From assembly GCF_902806475.1 (NCBI RefSeq), contig NZ_CADCWS010000005.1, forward strand, positions 1 to 57,914: a DNA stretch of 57,914 nt, given 5' to 3'. The stretch comes from Candidatus Frankia nodulisporulans (GTDB lineage Bacteria; Actinomycetota; Actinomycetes; Frankiales; Frankiaceae). Below the pieces are notes generated by a model. The model saw nothing but the letters and a program-made list of their open reading frames with translations, ran no database searches and was not told where the DNA came from. The position numbers and the translations under genes were made by a program. How positions within the stretch are numbered: the first letter of the stretch is position 1; each line of letters opens with the position of its first letter. Below, piece after piece: positions 42,908 through 52,878 of the stretch.

Positions 42908-44487
42908 TCCCGCTCACCCTCGCCGAGGTCGCCGCGGCCACCGGTGGCCGCCTCGAGGCCGGTGCGGACCCGGCTGCCCTGGTGCGTGCCGTGACGGTCG
43001 ACTCGCGGCTGGTCGCCCCCGGCACCCTGTTCGTCGCGATCGTCGGCGAACGGGTGGACGGGCACGACCACGCCGCCGAGGCGATCGCCGCGGGCGCCCC
43101 CGCGGTGCTGGCCACCCGTGCGGTGGCGGTGCCCTCGGTACGGGTCGACGACCCGCTGGCGGCGCTGGCGGCGCTGGCGGCCCTGGTGCGTGACCGGTCG
43201 CCGGCGGCCGTCGTCGCGGTCACCGGCTCCGCCGGCAAGACCACCACCAAGGATCTGCTGGCGGATCTGCTCGGCGAGATCGGTCCGACGATCTGGCCGC
43301 CGGGTTCGTTCAACAACGAGATCGGCCTGCCCCTGACCCTGCTGCGCACCGAACCCGACACCGCGTTCGTCGTGCTCGAGATGGGCGCGCGCGGGCTCGG
43401 TCACATCGCGGCCCTGTGCGCGATCGCCCGTCCCAGCGTCGGCGTGGTGCTGAACGTGGGTAGCGCCCACGTCGGCGAGTACGCCGACGGCCGGGCCGGG
43501 ATCGCGAAGGCCAAGGGCGAACTCGCCGAGAGCGCCACCGACACCGTCATCCTCAACGCCGACGACCCCCTCGTCGCCGCCATGGCCACCCGTGTCCGTC
43601 GCACCGCCCAGGTGATCACCTTCACCCAGGCCGCCGACGTCGGCGGGCAGCCACCGGCCTCGCCACCGGCGGCGCTGGTGACCGAGGTGGGGGCGCGGCA
43701 GGTGCGGGTGGACGCGGCCGGGCGGGCGTCCTTCGTGCTGGTCGCCGGGGGAGAGCGGCATCCGGTGACGCTCGGGTTGGTCGGCGCGCACCAGGTCGCC
43801 AACGCGCTGGCGGCGGCGGCGGTCGCACTGCGGCTGGGGCTGCCGGCGGCGCGGGTGGCGGCGACCCTCACGGCCGCCCGGCCACGCAGCCGCTGGCGGA
43901 TGGAGGTCAGCCGGACCGGGGCCGGGGTCACGATCGTCAACGACGCGTACAACGCGAACCCGGAGTCGATGCGTGCCGCGCTGCACACCCTGATCGGTCT
44001 GCGCGGGTCGGGCCGGGCCTTCGCCGTACTGGGTGGAATGGGTGAACTCGGTACGGCGGCCGACGAGGCACACGACGACCTTGGCCGGCTCACCGTCGAC
44101 CTCGGCGTCGACCGGCTCGTCGCCGTCGGCGCGGCGGCCCGCCGCGTCCACGCCGCCGCCGAGACCGCGCTGGCCACCAGCGGTGTCAGCGGTGGTGGCG
44201 GTGTCAGCGGTGGTGATGGTGCTGTCGACGGTGGCGGCAGGTCGTCGACGTGGGTCGCGGATGCCGACGCGGCGGTCGCGGCGGTGGTGGCGCGGGCGCG
44301 GGCGGGTGACGTCGTCCTGGTGAAGGCGAGCCGGTCGTACGGGCTGGAACGGGTCGCGCAGGGCCTGACCGCGGCGTTCGGCCCAGCGCAGGACAGTGCG
44401 GCCGGCAGTGACAGGGGAACTGGTCAGAACAGCGGGGTCGGCCGGGGAGTCGGCACGCGGGTCGGTGCGGAGATCGAGGGGATATGA
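42904..44487 (+). CDS. murF: UDP-MurNAc-tripeptide:D-Ala-D-Ala ligase
   Basis: Completes the pentapeptide precursor. The 527-residue sequence has MIPLTLAEVAAATGG at the start, P-loop GSAGKTTTK (108-116), PGSFNNEIGLPLTLL, VLEMGARGLGHI, NVGSAHVGEYADGRAGIAKAKGEL, NDAYNANPESMRAAL and VLGGMGELG, all MurF signatures. A Gly/Ser-rich insertion (GVSGGGGVSGGDGAVDGGG) interrupts the C-terminal domain and a Gly/Ser-rich tail of about 35 residues follows the conserved end. ATG 42904 shares 4 nt with the murE stop. There is a 49-bp gap to mraY. Confidence 0.95.
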   Translation: MIPLTLAEVAAATGGRLEAGADPAALVRAVTVDSRLVAPGTLFVAIVGERVDGHDHAAEAIAAGAPAVLATRAVAVPSVRVDDPLAALAALAALVRDRSPAAVVAVTGSAGKTTTKDLLADLLGEIGPTIWPPGSFNNEIGLPLTLLRTEPDTAFVVLEMGARGLGHIAALCAIARPSVGVVLNVGSAHVGEYADGRAGIAKAKGELAESATDTVILNADDPLVAAMATRVRRTAQVITFTQAADVGGQPPASPPAALVTEVGARQVRVDAAGRASFVLVAGGERHPVTLGLVGAHQVANALAAAAVALRLGLPAARVAATLTAARPRSRWRMEVSRTGAGVTIVNDAYNANPESMRAALHTLIGLRGSGRAFAVLGGMGELGTAADEAHDDLGRLTVDLGVDRLVAVGAAARRVHAAAETALATSGVSGGGGVSGGDGAVDGGGRSSTWVADADAAVAAVVARARAGDVVLVKASRSYGLERVAQGLTAAFGPAQDSAAGSDRGTGQNSGVGRGVGTRVGAEIEGI

Positions 44488-44536
44488 GGACGGACGGCTG
44501 TCGGCATCGACGTGATCCTGCGGGTGGGGCGTCCGG

Positions 44537-45604
44537 GTGAGGGGCGTACTGATAGCGGCGCTGGTCGCGCTGGTGGTGTCGTTGCTGGGCACGCCCTGGG
44601 TGATCCGGCTGTTCCGCCGGCAGGGTTACGGGCAGGAGATCCGCGAGGACGGGCCGTCCAGCCACCTGACCAAGCGCGGTACCCCCACGATGGGCGGCAC
44701 CGTGATCATCCTGGCCACGTTGGTGGGCTACTTCCTGGCCCATCTGGTGACCGGGATCGGCTTCACCGCGTCCGGACTTCTCGTGTTGCTGGTGATGACC
44801 GGGCTTGGGCTGGTCGGGTTCCTGGACGACTGGATCAAGATCCGTAAGCAGCGGAGCCTGGGCCTGACCGCGCGGATGAAGTTCGCCGGCCAGGCCGCGG
44901 TGGCGCTGGCGTTCGGCCTGCTCGCGGTGCGGTTCAAGAACCACGACGGGCTGCTGCCGGGCTCGACGTACATCTCGATCGTGCGGGACACGTCGATCTC
45001 GGTGGGAATCATCGCGTTCCCGTTGCTGGCCTGGATCATCATCGCGGCGACGTCGAACGCGGTGAACCTCACCGACGGTCTGGACGGGCTCGCCGCCGGA
45101 ACCTCGGCGATGGTCTTCGGCGCGTACGTCGTCATCTCTTTCTGGCAGTTCGGTAACCAGTGCGGGTCGGCTGCCGACCAGTCGGGCTGCTACCTGGTGC
45201 GTGACCCGTTGGACGTGGCACTGGTCGCGGCGGCGGCGATGGGCGCCTGTTTCGGTTTCCTGTGGTGGAACGCGAGTCCCGCGAAGATCTTCATGGGGGA
45301 CACCGGGTCGCTGGCGCTCGGCGGTGCGTTCGCCAGCATCGCCATCGTCAGCCGGACCGAACTGCTGCTGGTGGTCCTCGGCGGGCTGTTCGTGATCGAG
45401 ACCCTGTCCGTCCTGATCCAGGTGGCCTTCTTCAAGGCGACGAAGAAGCGTGTGTTCAACATGGCGCCGATCCACCATCACTTCGAACTCGCCGAATGGC
45501 CCGAGACAACAGTGATCATCCGCTTCTGGATCGTCTCCGGCCTCGCGGTGGCGTTCGGTCTCGGCCTGTTCTACGCCGAGTTCCTGAATCAGGGCGGAGG
45601 GTAG
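44537..45604 (+). CDS. mraY: Phospho-MurNAc-pentapeptide transferase
   Basis: Transfers phospho-MurNAc-pentapeptide to undecaprenyl phosphate to make lipid I; ten-helix membrane enzyme. The 355 residues begin at GTG 44537 ([18 protein letters not shown]). Signatures are [37 protein letters not shown] with the conserved Asp pair, [12 protein letters not shown], the active-site-proximal [12 protein letters not shown], and the HHHFE motif in [14 protein letters not shown]. Length is typical. Four bases separate it from murD, which has no strong ribosome-binding site of its own, suggesting coupling. Confidence 0.96.
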   Translation: MRGVLIAALVALVVSLLGTPWVIRLFRRQGYGQEIREDGPSSHLTKRGTPTMGGTVIILATLVGYFLAHLVTGIGFTASGLLVLLVMTGLGLVGFLDDWIKIRKQRSLGLTARMKFAGQAAVALAFGLLAVRFKNHDGLLPGSTYISIVRDTSISVGIIAFPLLAWIIIAATSNAVNLTDGLDGLAAGTSAMVFGAYVVISFWQFGNQCGSAADQSGCYLVRDPLDVALVAAAAMGACFGFLWWNASPAKIFMGDTGSLALGGAFASIAIVSRTELLLVVLGGLFVIETLSVLIQVAFFKATKKRVFNMAPIHHHFELAEWPETTVIIRFWIVSGLAVAFGLGLFYAEFLNQGGG

Positions 45605-45608
45605 CAGC

Positions 45609-47078
45609 ATGTCGGGCGGCGCCTCGAACGACCCCATCCGACCGGCACCAGCCGACCCTGAGACGTCCACGGGCCGGCTCGAGTCCGCCAGCCGGCCCGA
45701 GTCCGCTGGTCAGGCCGAATCCGCTGGCCAGACGGAGTGGGCGGGACGGTCGGTGCTGGTCGTGGGGATCGGGGTGTCCGGGGCGGCGGCGGCGCGGACG
45801 CTGCTGACCCGCGGGGCCCGGGTGCGTGTCGTCGACGCCGGGGATGGCGAACGGCAGCGGGCCGCGGCCTCCCGGCTGCGTGAACTCGGAGCCACGGTCG
45901 AGCTTGGCGGACTCCCGGCCGGCCCGGGCGGTGTGTCGCTGGTCGTCACCTCGCCCGGTGTGCCCCCCACCGCGCCGTTGATCACCGCTTCGGCCGCGAC
46001 GGGGGTACCCGTCTGGGGGGAGGTGGAGCTCGCCTGGCGGCTGCGAGGTTCGGCCGACTGGTTGGCCATCACGGGCACCAACGGCAAGACGACGACGACC
46101 GAGATGCTCGGCGCGATCCTGGTCGCCGGTGGGCTGCGCGCGACCACCGCCGGCAACATCGGCACCCCGATCGTCGAGGCCGTCGACGCCGATCCGCCCT
46201 ATGAGGCGCTGGCTGTCGAGCTGTCCAGCTTCCAGCTGCACTACACCGAGCGCCTCGTCCCGTTCGCGGCGACGGTACTCAACATCGCACCCGACCACCT
46301 CGACTGGCATGGCGGTGCCGAGGCGTACGCCGCGGCGAAGGGACGGATCTTCGCGGCCGAGCAGACCATCGCCATTGGTAACGCCGACGACCCCGCGAGC
46401 CTGCGTCTGCTGGCCAAGGCCCACGGCCGCCACGTCCTGTTCGGACGCGAACTTCCTGGTGAGGGCGTTACCGTCACTGACGGTCACATCGCGGATCATG
46501 CTTTTGGTGGCGGCCGAATCGTTGCTGTCCGTGACCTTCGGGTGGTGGGGGATCACATGATCTCCAACGCGCTGGCCGCCACGGCGCTCGCGCGTGCCCG
46601 GGGAATCGCGCCCGACGCGATCGGTGCGGCGCTCACGGGATTTCGTGCCGGGGCCCATCGCAACGCACAGGTGGCCGTCGTGAACGGCGTCCGCTGGGTG
46701 GATGACAGCAAGGCGACGAACCCGCACGCGGCCGCCGCGTCGCTGGCCGGCTACTCCTCGGTGGTGTGGATCGCCGGCGGGCTGAACAAGGGCCTGGACT
46801 TCGATGACCTTGTCCGGACAGCCGGTGGGGTGCTGCGCGCGGCCGTCCTGATCGGTACCTGTGCGGATGAGATCGCTGCCGCCCTCGCCCGACACGCCCC
46901 CGATGTCCCGCTGGAACGGGCTGCCGGCATGGACGATGCGGTGAGGGTTGCGGCATCGTTCGCCCGGGCGGGCGACACGGTGCTCCTCGCGCCGGCCGCC
47001 GCATCCATGGACATGTTTCGCGACTACGCGGCCCGCGGTGACCAGTTCGCGGAGGCGGTACACGCGCGAGAGGGGTGA
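45609..47078 (+). CDS. murD: UDP-MurNAc-L-alanine:D-glutamate ligase
   Basis: Adds D-Glu to UDP-MurNAc-L-Ala in the cytosol. The 489-residue protein has a Ser/Glu/Ala-rich N-terminal extension of about 45 residues with a repeated SAGQAESAGQ motif, then VLVVGIGVSGAAAARTLL, P-loop GTNGKTTTTEML (from residue 156), GNIGTPIVEAV, VELSSFQLHYT, NIAPDHLDWHGG, VDDSKATNPHAAAASLAGY and VLLAPAAASMDMFRDYAARGDQF. All catalytic elements are present. ATG 45609 is 4 nt past mraY. A 3-bp gap separates it from ftsW. Confidence 0.95.
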   Translation: MSGGASNDPIRPAPADPETSTGRLESASRPESAGQAESAGQTEWAGRSVLVVGIGVSGAAAARTLLTRGARVRVVDAGDGERQRAAASRLRELGATVELGGLPAGPGGVSLVVTSPGVPPTAPLITASAATGVPVWGEVELAWRLRGSADWLAITGTNGKTTTTEMLGAILVAGGLRATTAGNIGTPIVEAVDADPPYEALAVELSSFQLHYTERLVPFAATVLNIAPDHLDWHGGAEAYAAAKGRIFAAEQTIAIGNADDPASLRLLAKAHGRHVLFGRELPGEGVTVTDGHIADHAFGGGRIVAVRDLRVVGDHMISNALAATALARARGIAPDAIGAALTGFRAGAHRNAQVAVVNGVRWVDDSKATNPHAAAASLAGYSSVVWIAGGLNKGLDFDDLVRTAGGVLRAAVLIGTCADEIAAALARHAPDVPLERAAGMDDAVRVAASFARAGDTVLLAPAAASMDMFRDYAARGDQFAEAVHAREG

Positions 47079-47081
47079 GGC

Positions 47082-48995
47082 GTGGCGGGGTCGGGGCCGG
47101 AACGCGGTTCTGGGTCACAACGCGGTTCCGGGTCACAACGGGGTTCCGGGTCGCCGCGGGGTGGCGGGCTGCCACGTGACGAGGTTCCGGTGCGGCCGCG
47201 GGCGGTCGCGGTGGCGGGCGAGGCGGGCGAGGCAGGCGGGGTAGGCGGGGAAGGCGAGCAGGACCGGGAGGCGGCGTCGCGGATGCCGCTGCTGGACCGG
47301 CCGCTGGCGTCCTACTACCTGCTGCTGTCCTCGGTCGGTCTGCTGCTGTTGCTCGGCCTGGTCATGGTGCTCTCGGCGTCCAGCGTACGGTCGTACGCGG
47401 ACTCCGGCTCGTCCTACACGTTGTTCATCCGGCAGGCGATCTGGGTGGGCATCGGTGTGCCGATCGCCGTGCTGGCCAGCCGCCTGCCGGTGCGGGTCTT
47501 CCGGGGGGTGGCCTACCCGCTGCTCGGCCTCACGATCTTCCTGTTGCTGGTGGTGCTCGTCCCGGGGATCGGCAGTGTCCGCGGCGGTGCCCGGCAGTGG
47601 ATCGTGGTCGGTCCGATCACGGTGCAGCCCAGCGAGCTGGTGAAGATCGCGCTGGTGCTGTGGTGCGCCGATCTGCTGGTGCGCAAGCGCCGCCGGCTCA
47701 CGGAGGCCAAGCACCTGCTGGTGCCCCTGGTGCCGATGTTCCTGTTCATCGACCTGCTGATTCTGCTCGAGCCGGATCTCGGCGGTGCGATCTGCGTGAC
47801 CGTCGTGCCGCTGACCATCCTGTGGGTGGTCGGCACCCCGAAGCGCTTCTACGCCGCGATGCTCGTGGCGATCATCGTCGCCGCGACGATGCTGGCGGTG
47901 CTGGAGCCCTATCGGATGCGCCGCCTGCTGTCGTTCACCGATCCCTTCGCGGACGCCAACGGGGACGGCTTCCAGGCCGTCCAGGGCATCTACGCGCTCT
48001 CGACAGGTGGCTGGTGGGGTGAGGGGCTCGGCGCGTCCGTGGAGAAGTGGCCCGACCTTCTGCCGGCGGTGCACACCGACTTCATCCTGGCGATCATCGG
48101 GGAGGAGCTGGGGCTGGTCGGCAGCCTGGTGGTGGTGGGCCTGTTCGGGGTGCTCGGCTACGCGGGGCTGCGCATCGCGCACCGCAGCGACGACCTGTTC
48201 GTCCGGCTCGCCGCCGCCGGCGTCACCGCGTGGATCATCGTACAGGCGGTGGTGAACATGGGCGCCGTCGTCGGCCTGCTGCCGATCACCGGAGTGACCC
48301 TGCCCCTGGTGTCGTTCGGCGGTTCGTCGTTGCTGCCCACCCTGCTGGCACTGGGCATGCTGCTCGCCTTCGCCCGGTCCGAACCGGCTGCCGCCGAGTA
48401 CCTGCGGCGACGCGCCGAGGAACGGCGGGCGGCCCGGGCCATCCCGATCTGGGTGCGGACCAAGCGGCTGCTCCCCGGTCGGCGTCCGCGCCGTCCGGTG
48501 CTCGGCCTGGTGACCATCGAGGGCAACCGCATCGACCCGTCCGAGGCCGGCCGCTCGGGTGGCCGCGGCCGGCCCCGTGGGCGCGGGTCGCGCCAGCCAC
48601 ACGTACCCAGCCAGCCGCGCGCACCGCGTGAGCCGGCGGAGCCGCGTGGACGCCGCGAGCCGCGTGCGTCGACAGAGCCGCGTGGACGGCGTGAACCGCG
48701 TGGAGGGGGCCAGCGTGGGTCCGGCGGGCGGCGGGAGGCGGGTGAGACGCGGGACACGCGCTCGGCGGGTGGCTCGCGGGGCAACGGGCGGCCCGACGGT
48801 GACGACCCGGTGGGTCCGGAGGGTCATCCGCCAGGTCGCCGCAGGTCACGGGGGGTGGACAGCCGGGACATCGGTGGACGGGTGCCGACCGGGCCGCGCC
48901 GTCCGGGACGTGGGATGGGCGCGCCGTCCGGGCCCGCCGGGCGCGTCGGCGGGCCCGGGGTGACATCGGTGCGCCGTGATGTGTCATCGTCTTGA
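47082..48995 (+). CDS. ftsW: SEDS glycosyltransferase FtsW with a long basic tail
   Basis: Septal peptidoglycan polymerase of the SEDS family with ten membrane helices, partner of FtsI. It has 637 residues from GTG 47082. The N-terminal 60 residues are low-complexity, opening with GSGSQRGSGSQRGSG encoded by a repeat of GTTCCGGGTCACAACG-like units. The SEDS core (about 75-440) shows VMVLSASSVRSY, PITVQPSELVKIAL, EPDLGGAICVTV, the catalytic-loop region QAVQGIYALSTGGWWGEGLG, HTDFILAIIGEELG and LPLVSFGGSSLLPTLLALG. The last 190 residues are Arg/Gly/Pro/Glu-rich with EPRGRREPR repeats, very basic and probably disordered in the cytosol. Confidence 0.94.
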   Translation: MAGSGPERGSGSQRGSGSQRGSGSPRGGGLPRDEVPVRPRAVAVAGEAGEAGGVGGEGEQDREAASRMPLLDRPLASYYLLLSSVGLLLLLGLVMVLSASSVRSYADSGSSYTLFIRQAIWVGIGVPIAVLASRLPVRVFRGVAYPLLGLTIFLLLVVLVPGIGSVRGGARQWIVVGPITVQPSELVKIALVLWCADLLVRKRRRLTEAKHLLVPLVPMFLFIDLLILLEPDLGGAICVTVVPLTILWVVGTPKRFYAAMLVAIIVAATMLAVLEPYRMRRLLSFTDPFADANGDGFQAVQGIYALSTGGWWGEGLGASVEKWPDLLPAVHTDFILAIIGEELGLVGSLVVVGLFGVLGYAGLRIAHRSDDLFVRLAAAGVTAWIIVQAVVNMGAVVGLLPITGVTLPLVSFGGSSLLPTLLALGMLLAFARSEPAAAEYLRRRAEERRAARAIPIWVRTKRLLPGRRPRRPVLGLVTIEGNRIDPSEAGRSGGRGRPRGRGSRQPHVPSQPRAPREPAEPRGRREPRASTEPRGRREPRGGGQRGSGGRREAGETRDTRSAGGSRGNGRPDGDDPVGPEGHPPGRRRSRGVDSRDIGGRVPTGPRRPGRGMGAPSGPAGRVGGPGVTSVRRDVSSS

Positions 48996-48998
48996 CCG

Positions 48999-50138
48999 AT
49001 GTTGCGAAGCGTGGTGCTCGCCGGCGGCGGGACAGCCGGCCATGTCGAACCCGCCCTTGCCGTGGCGGATGCCCTGCGGGACGTTGACCCGCGGCTACGG
49101 CTGACCCTGCTGGGCACGGCGGTCGGTGTCGAGGCACGGCTGGTGCCGGCGCGCGGCCATGAGCTGGCGACGGTGCCGAAGGTGCCGATGCCGCGCCGTC
49201 CCGGCCCTGATCTGCTGCGCCTGCCCGGGCGGCTGCGCGCCGCGATCCGCCAGGCCGGCTCCGTCCTGGACGAGACCCGGGCCGACGTCGTCGTCGGCTT
49301 CGGCGGGTACGTCTCGGTGCCGGCCTACCTGGCCGCCCGCCGCCGCGGCATCCCGATCGTCGTGCACGAGGCCAACCCCCTGCCGGGTCTGGCCAACCGT
49401 CTCGGTGCCCGCTTCACCCCGTACGTCGCCACGTCCTACCCGGGGACGCCCCTGCGTGGCGCGACCCTCACCGGCATCCCGCTGCGCGCGGAGATCCTCA
49501 CCCTGGATCGTTCCCCCGCCGCCGTGCGCGCCGCCCGCGGCCGCTACCACCTCGACCCGCACCGTCCCACCCTGCTCGTCTTCGGCGGATCACAGGGTGC
49601 GCGCAGCCTGAACCAGGTGATGACCGCGGTGGCGCGTCCGCTGGCCACCGCCGGCGTCCAGGTGCTGCACGCCGCGGGTCCCAAGAACTACGACGAGGTC
49701 GCCGCGGCGTTGCCCCGCGGCCTGCCGGCTCCCTACGAGCTGCGGCCGTACCTGGACCACATCCCGTCCGCCTACGCCGCCGCCGACCTGACCCTGTGCC
49801 GCTCCGGGGCGATGACCTGCGCGGAACTCGCCGCGGTGGGCCTCCCCGCCGCGTACGTACCGCTGCCGATCGGCAACGGTGAGCAGCGTCGCAACGCCCT
49901 GCCGACCGTGGAGGCCGGTGGTGGCCTGCTCGTCGAGGACAGCGCGCTGTCCCCCGACTGGCTGCTCGAGAACGTCCTGCCGGTCCTCACCTCGGCGGAA
50001 CGTCTGGCCAAGATGTCGGCGGCCTGCGCCGGCACCGGCCATCCTCGTGCCGCCGCCGCGATCGTCGAGCTGATCCACACCGCCGCCGCCACTCGCCGGC
50101 GCACCCGTCGCTCCCGCCCCCGCCACGCGGCCTCCTGA
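48999..50138 (+). CDS. murG: UDP-GlcNAc:lipid I GlcNAc transferase
   Basis: Converts lipid I to lipid II at the inner face of the membrane; GT-B fold, 379 residues from ATG 48999. Signatures are [20 protein letters not shown] (G loop 1), [16 protein letters not shown] (G loop 2), [30 protein letters not shown] (G loop 3), [43 protein letters not shown]. It is the last plus-strand gene before the inverted segment that contains murC. The end is an Arg/Ala-rich tail. The convergent gene follows after 134 bp, which contains a GAGCTCG/CGAGC-type hairpin near 50195-50211. Confidence 0.96.
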   Translation: MLRSVVLAGGGTAGHVEPALAVADALRDVDPRLRLTLLGTAVGVEARLVPARGHELATVPKVPMPRRPGPDLLRLPGRLRAAIRQAGSVLDETRADVVVGFGGYVSVPAYLAARRRGIPIVVHEANPLPGLANRLGARFTPYVATSYPGTPLRGATLTGIPLRAEILTLDRSPAAVRAARGRYHLDPHRPTLLVFGGSQGARSLNQVMTAVARPLATAGVQVLHAAGPKNYDEVAAALPRGLPAPYELRPYLDHIPSAYAAADLTLCRSGAMTCAELAAVGLPAAYVPLPIGNGEQRRNALPTVEAGGGLLVEDSALSPDWLLENVLPVLTSAERLAKMSAACAGTGHPRAAAAIVELIHTAAATRRRTRRSRPRHAAS

Positions 50139-50272
50139 GCACGGCCGTCGTCGCGGCTGCCGGCCGCTGTCCGGTGCTGCCGCGGCTGCCCCTCGAGCTC
50201 GTCCGCGAGCGGTGGACGTCAGGGGCCTGGGGCCGCACCACCCGGACGGGACCGGGGTGGGCGGCGGGGTGA

Positions 50273-50821
50273 TCAGCGCAGCAGGGCGAGCACGACCACC
50301 GGGATCTCGCGGTCGACCTGGTCCTGGTGGCCGCGGATACCAGGCATGGTCTCCACCAGCGCGGCGTACAGGCGGACCCGCTCGTCGGCGGTGGCGGTCG
50401 TCGCCTCGGCGTCGACGCGCTCGTGGCCGAGTTCCACGACGACCTTGGGGTTCGCGGTCAGGTTGAGATACCAGTCCGGATGGCGCGACGACGCCATGTT
50501 CGAGGCGAACACGACGAGACGGTCGGATCGCCGCGCATCGACGCCGGACCCGCCCGCGGCGGCCGGCTGGTCGCCCTCGCCCGTGCTGCTGCTGCCCTCG
50601 CCCGCGGTGCTGCCGTCGGGGGTGGGGGCCTCGGCGACGTAGCCGAGCGGGGTGACGTGCTCCTTGCCGGAGTGCCGTCCGATCGTCGTCAGGAGTACGA
50701 GACGGGAGCCGGGCAGGGTCTTCTCCAGGACGCCACCGGTCGCCCGGTACTCGGCGATCACGGTCTGGTTGACGGCCTTGAGGTCGAAGCCGGGTGTGCG
50801 GGGAACCTGCGTGTCAGCCAT
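50273..50821 (-). CDS. Ddn-like F420-dependent (nitroreductase/deazaflavin) oxidoreductase
   Basis: A 182-residue split-barrel flavin/deazaflavin protein of the Ddn/PNPOx-like family. Pattern: FNQTVIAEYRATGG-like N-terminus (VNQTVIAEYRATGGVL), SRLVLLTTIGRHSGKEHVTPLGYV, LVVFASNMASSRHPDWYLNLTANPKVVVELG and a C-terminal VDREIPVVVL. A Gly/Ser/Asp-rich insertion of about 30 residues lies between the two conserved halves. Members use F420H2 to reduce quinones or other acceptors. It follows murC on the minus strand (137-bp gap) and converges with murG. It has no known role in wall synthesis, so it is probably a passenger of the rearranged segment. Confidence 0.82.
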   Translation of the reverse strand: MADTQVPRTPGFDLKAVNQTVIAEYRATGGVLEKTLPGSRLVLLTTIGRHSGKEHVTPLGYVAEAPTPDGSTAGEGSSSTGEGDQPAAAGGSGVDARRSDRLVVFASNMASSRHPDWYLNLTANPKVVVELGHERVDAEATTATADERVRLYAALVETMPGIRGHQDQVDREIPVVVLALLR

Positions 50822-50958
50822 CGTCTCAATCCATTCTCACCGGTCGCCGCCGGCCGGAGCCGGCGGTGGGCGTGTTGCGGCAGTCAACCATCCGTCCCGC
50901 GTGAGGGCACGCAGGATCGGTCGGCCTCGCCGCGTCGGACTGGTGGGCCGCGGCGCGA

Positions 50959-52626
50959 TCAGGCGGGCAGGGGGATGCCCAGCGAGGCGAGCAGGCGGGG
51001 GCCGACGGTCGTGATCGTCCCGGCGCCGAGCGTCAGCAGCAGCACACCCCGGGTCGCTCCCCGCCCCGAGGATTCAGGGGAGGCGGGGCTGTCGTCGACG
51101 GGGCCGCTGGACGGTGGGACACGGGGCGCGGGGGGGACGGACGCGGGGTCGTCGAGTGCGCTGTGGACATCGGCGGTGAGGCGGTCGATCAGGGTCGACC
51201 ACGGTACGTAGTGGGCGGGTGGCGCGGTGATGCGGCTCACCAGGTCGCTGGGATGCAGACCGAGGTCGTCGGTCTCGCGGGCGGCGTAGACGTCGGTCAC
51301 GTAGACGCGGTCGGCGTCGGTGAAGGCGGCGGCGAAACCGTCCAGCATGGCCGCGAAGCGGCTGTAGGTGTGGGGCTGCAGGACCGCCCACACGTCGCGG
51401 TCACCGGCGCGGGAACGAGCCGCGGCGAGGGTCAGCCGGATCTCGGTGGGATGGTGCGCGTAGTCGTCGATGATCTCGAGGCTGTGGACACCGTCCGGGT
51501 CGGCCGCGGCGGAGGTGACGGGCAGGGGTGTGCCGTCCACGGCGGTGGCGGTCAGGGGCGCGGCGGCGGGGGAGACGCCCGCGGGCAGGATCTCCGCCGG
51601 CGGACGGACGGACGGCTGCCAGTAGCCGACGAACTCGAACCGGCGCGCGGCCCCAGTATAGGTCGCCAGGGTGCCCAGAGCCTGGGCGGGTTCGACGCCG
51701 AGCTCGGTGGCGACGGCGAGCGCGGCGAGCGCGTTGAGCACCGAGTGGTGACCGGGCACGGCCAGGACCAGGCTGCCGACCTCCTCGCCCGCCCGCAGCA
51801 CCCGGGCCCGGGTCGTGTCGTCGTCGGCGGCGGGGACGACGTCCACGGCCCGCCAGTGGCGACCAGCGCCGAAACCGTAGTCGGTCACGGTCACACCGGC
51901 GGACCAGGCGGGGTCGGCGCGCAGGGCGGCCAGGACCGCGCTCACGCCGGGATCGTCCCCACAGGCGACGAGGTGACCACCGGGGCGGACGCGCCCGGCG
52001 AAGGCGGTGAAGGCGGCGCGCACGGCGGCCTCGTCCGGGAAGATGTCCGGATGCTCCCACTCGACGTTGGTGATGATCGCCAGGGTGGGGGTGAGGCCGG
52101 CGAAGGCCCCGCCGTACTCGTCGGACTCGAGCACGAAGACGTCGCCCGCCCCGGTGAGCGCGTTGCCACCGAGCTGGGAGACCTCCGCCCCGATGACGGC
52201 GGTCGGGTCGAGCCCCGCGGCGCGCAGCACCAGGGCGAGCATCGCGGACGTCGTCGACTTGCCGTGTGAGCCGGCGACCGCGACCAGCCGGTAGTCGGCG
52301 GTGAGTTCGGGCAGCCACTCGGACCGGCGGCGCACCGGCAGGCCCAGCTCACGGGCGGCGACGATCTCGGGGTGGTCGTCGGCCAGGGCGCTGGAGGCCA
52401 CCACCACGTCCACCCCGGCCAGTTCGGTGGCGAGGGCCCCCGGCCCGGTGGCGGGGCCGACGCGCACGGGGACGCCACGGGCGCGCAGCGTCGCCACCCG
52501 GGGGGAGTCCTCCGCGTCGCTTCCGCTGACGGTACCGCCGCCAGCCAGGTGGATCTGGGCGAGGGGCGACAGCCCGGCACCGCCGATGCCGAGGAAGTGG
52601 ACGTGCTGGGTCCGCTGACGGGTCAC
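50959..52626 (-). CDS. murC: UDP-N-acetylmuramate:L-alanine ligase, inverted within the division cluster
   Basis: Adds L-Ala to UDP-MurNAc. The 555-residue sequence from GTG 52626 has VHFLGIGGAGLSPLAQIHLAGG, GSDAEDSPRVATLRARG, P-loop GSHGKSTTSAM (from 119), VLESDEYGGAF, ITNVEWEHPDIF, GHHSVLNALAALAVA, RRFEFVG, IIDDYAHHPTEI and VLQPHTYSRFAAMLDGF. All MurC hallmarks are intact. It reads opposite to every other mur/fts gene here, whereas the usual order is murG-murC-ftsQ-ftsZ on one strand. It must have its own promoter in the 387 bp shared with ftsZ. A Pro/Ser-rich insertion sits before the C-terminal strand. Confidence 0.95.
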   Translation of the reverse strand: MTRQRTQHVHFLGIGGAGLSPLAQIHLAGGGTVSGSDAEDSPRVATLRARGVPVRVGPATGPGALATELAGVDVVVASSALADDHPEIVAARELGLPVRRRSEWLPELTADYRLVAVAGSHGKSTTSAMLALVLRAAGLDPTAVIGAEVSQLGGNALTGAGDVFVLESDEYGGAFAGLTPTLAIITNVEWEHPDIFPDEAAVRAAFTAFAGRVRPGGHLVACGDDPGVSAVLAALRADPAWSAGVTVTDYGFGAGRHWRAVDVVPAADDDTTRARVLRAGEEVGSLVLAVPGHHSVLNALAALAVATELGVEPAQALGTLATYTGAARRFEFVGYWQPSVRPPAEILPAGVSPAAAPLTATAVDGTPLPVTSAAADPDGVHSLEIIDDYAHHPTEIRLTLAAARSRAGDRDVWAVLQPHTYSRFAAMLDGFAAAFTDADRVYVTDVYAARETDDLGLHPSDLVSRITAPPAHYVPWSTLIDRLTADVHSALDDPASVPPAPRVPPSSGPVDDSPASPESSGRGATRGVLLLTLGAGTITTVGPRLLASLGIPLPA

Positions 52627-52817
52627 GGGGGGCAGTACATCATCCTCGGTACCTGACCTGATGCGTCCGGGTAGGGCCGTCCGGGTGAGTCCGCACGTGT
52701 CATCCGGGTGCGCACGGTGGTGCGAGGGACACAGCGGTGTCAGCGGTGCGGAGCGGGCTGTGTCAGGATTCTGGGGAGAGCTGGGACACGAAGCGGGATG
52801 ACGCGCCGGCAGCTTCC

Positions 52818-52846
52818 TTGACCAGTGCCTAAGCCGTGCCTACTGT
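52818..52846 (+). promoter_or_regulatory. Promoter candidate for ftsZ
   Basis: -35 TTGACC (52818-52823), 17-bp spacer, -10 TACTGT (52841-52846), in the murC-ftsZ divergent region. It would place the transcript start about 160 bp before the ftsZ start codon. Because murC is inverted, ftsZ cannot be read through from upstream wall genes and needs such a promoter. Confidence 0.5.
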
Positions 52847-52878
52847 CCGATCCACAGCCGGAAGTTGACATAACTGTA

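Noticed and set aside
42037-44592. Long open frame (851 codons) on the minus strand opposite murE and murF
   Set aside because: Its product is low-complexity Arg/Asp/Gly/His-rich with no family motif; murE and murF on the plus strand carry all conserved residues.
50327-51211. Possible plus-strand ftsQ between murG and ftsZ
   Set aside because: The open frame there has no membrane helix or POTRA-like pattern and is antisense to the Ddn-like gene and murC.
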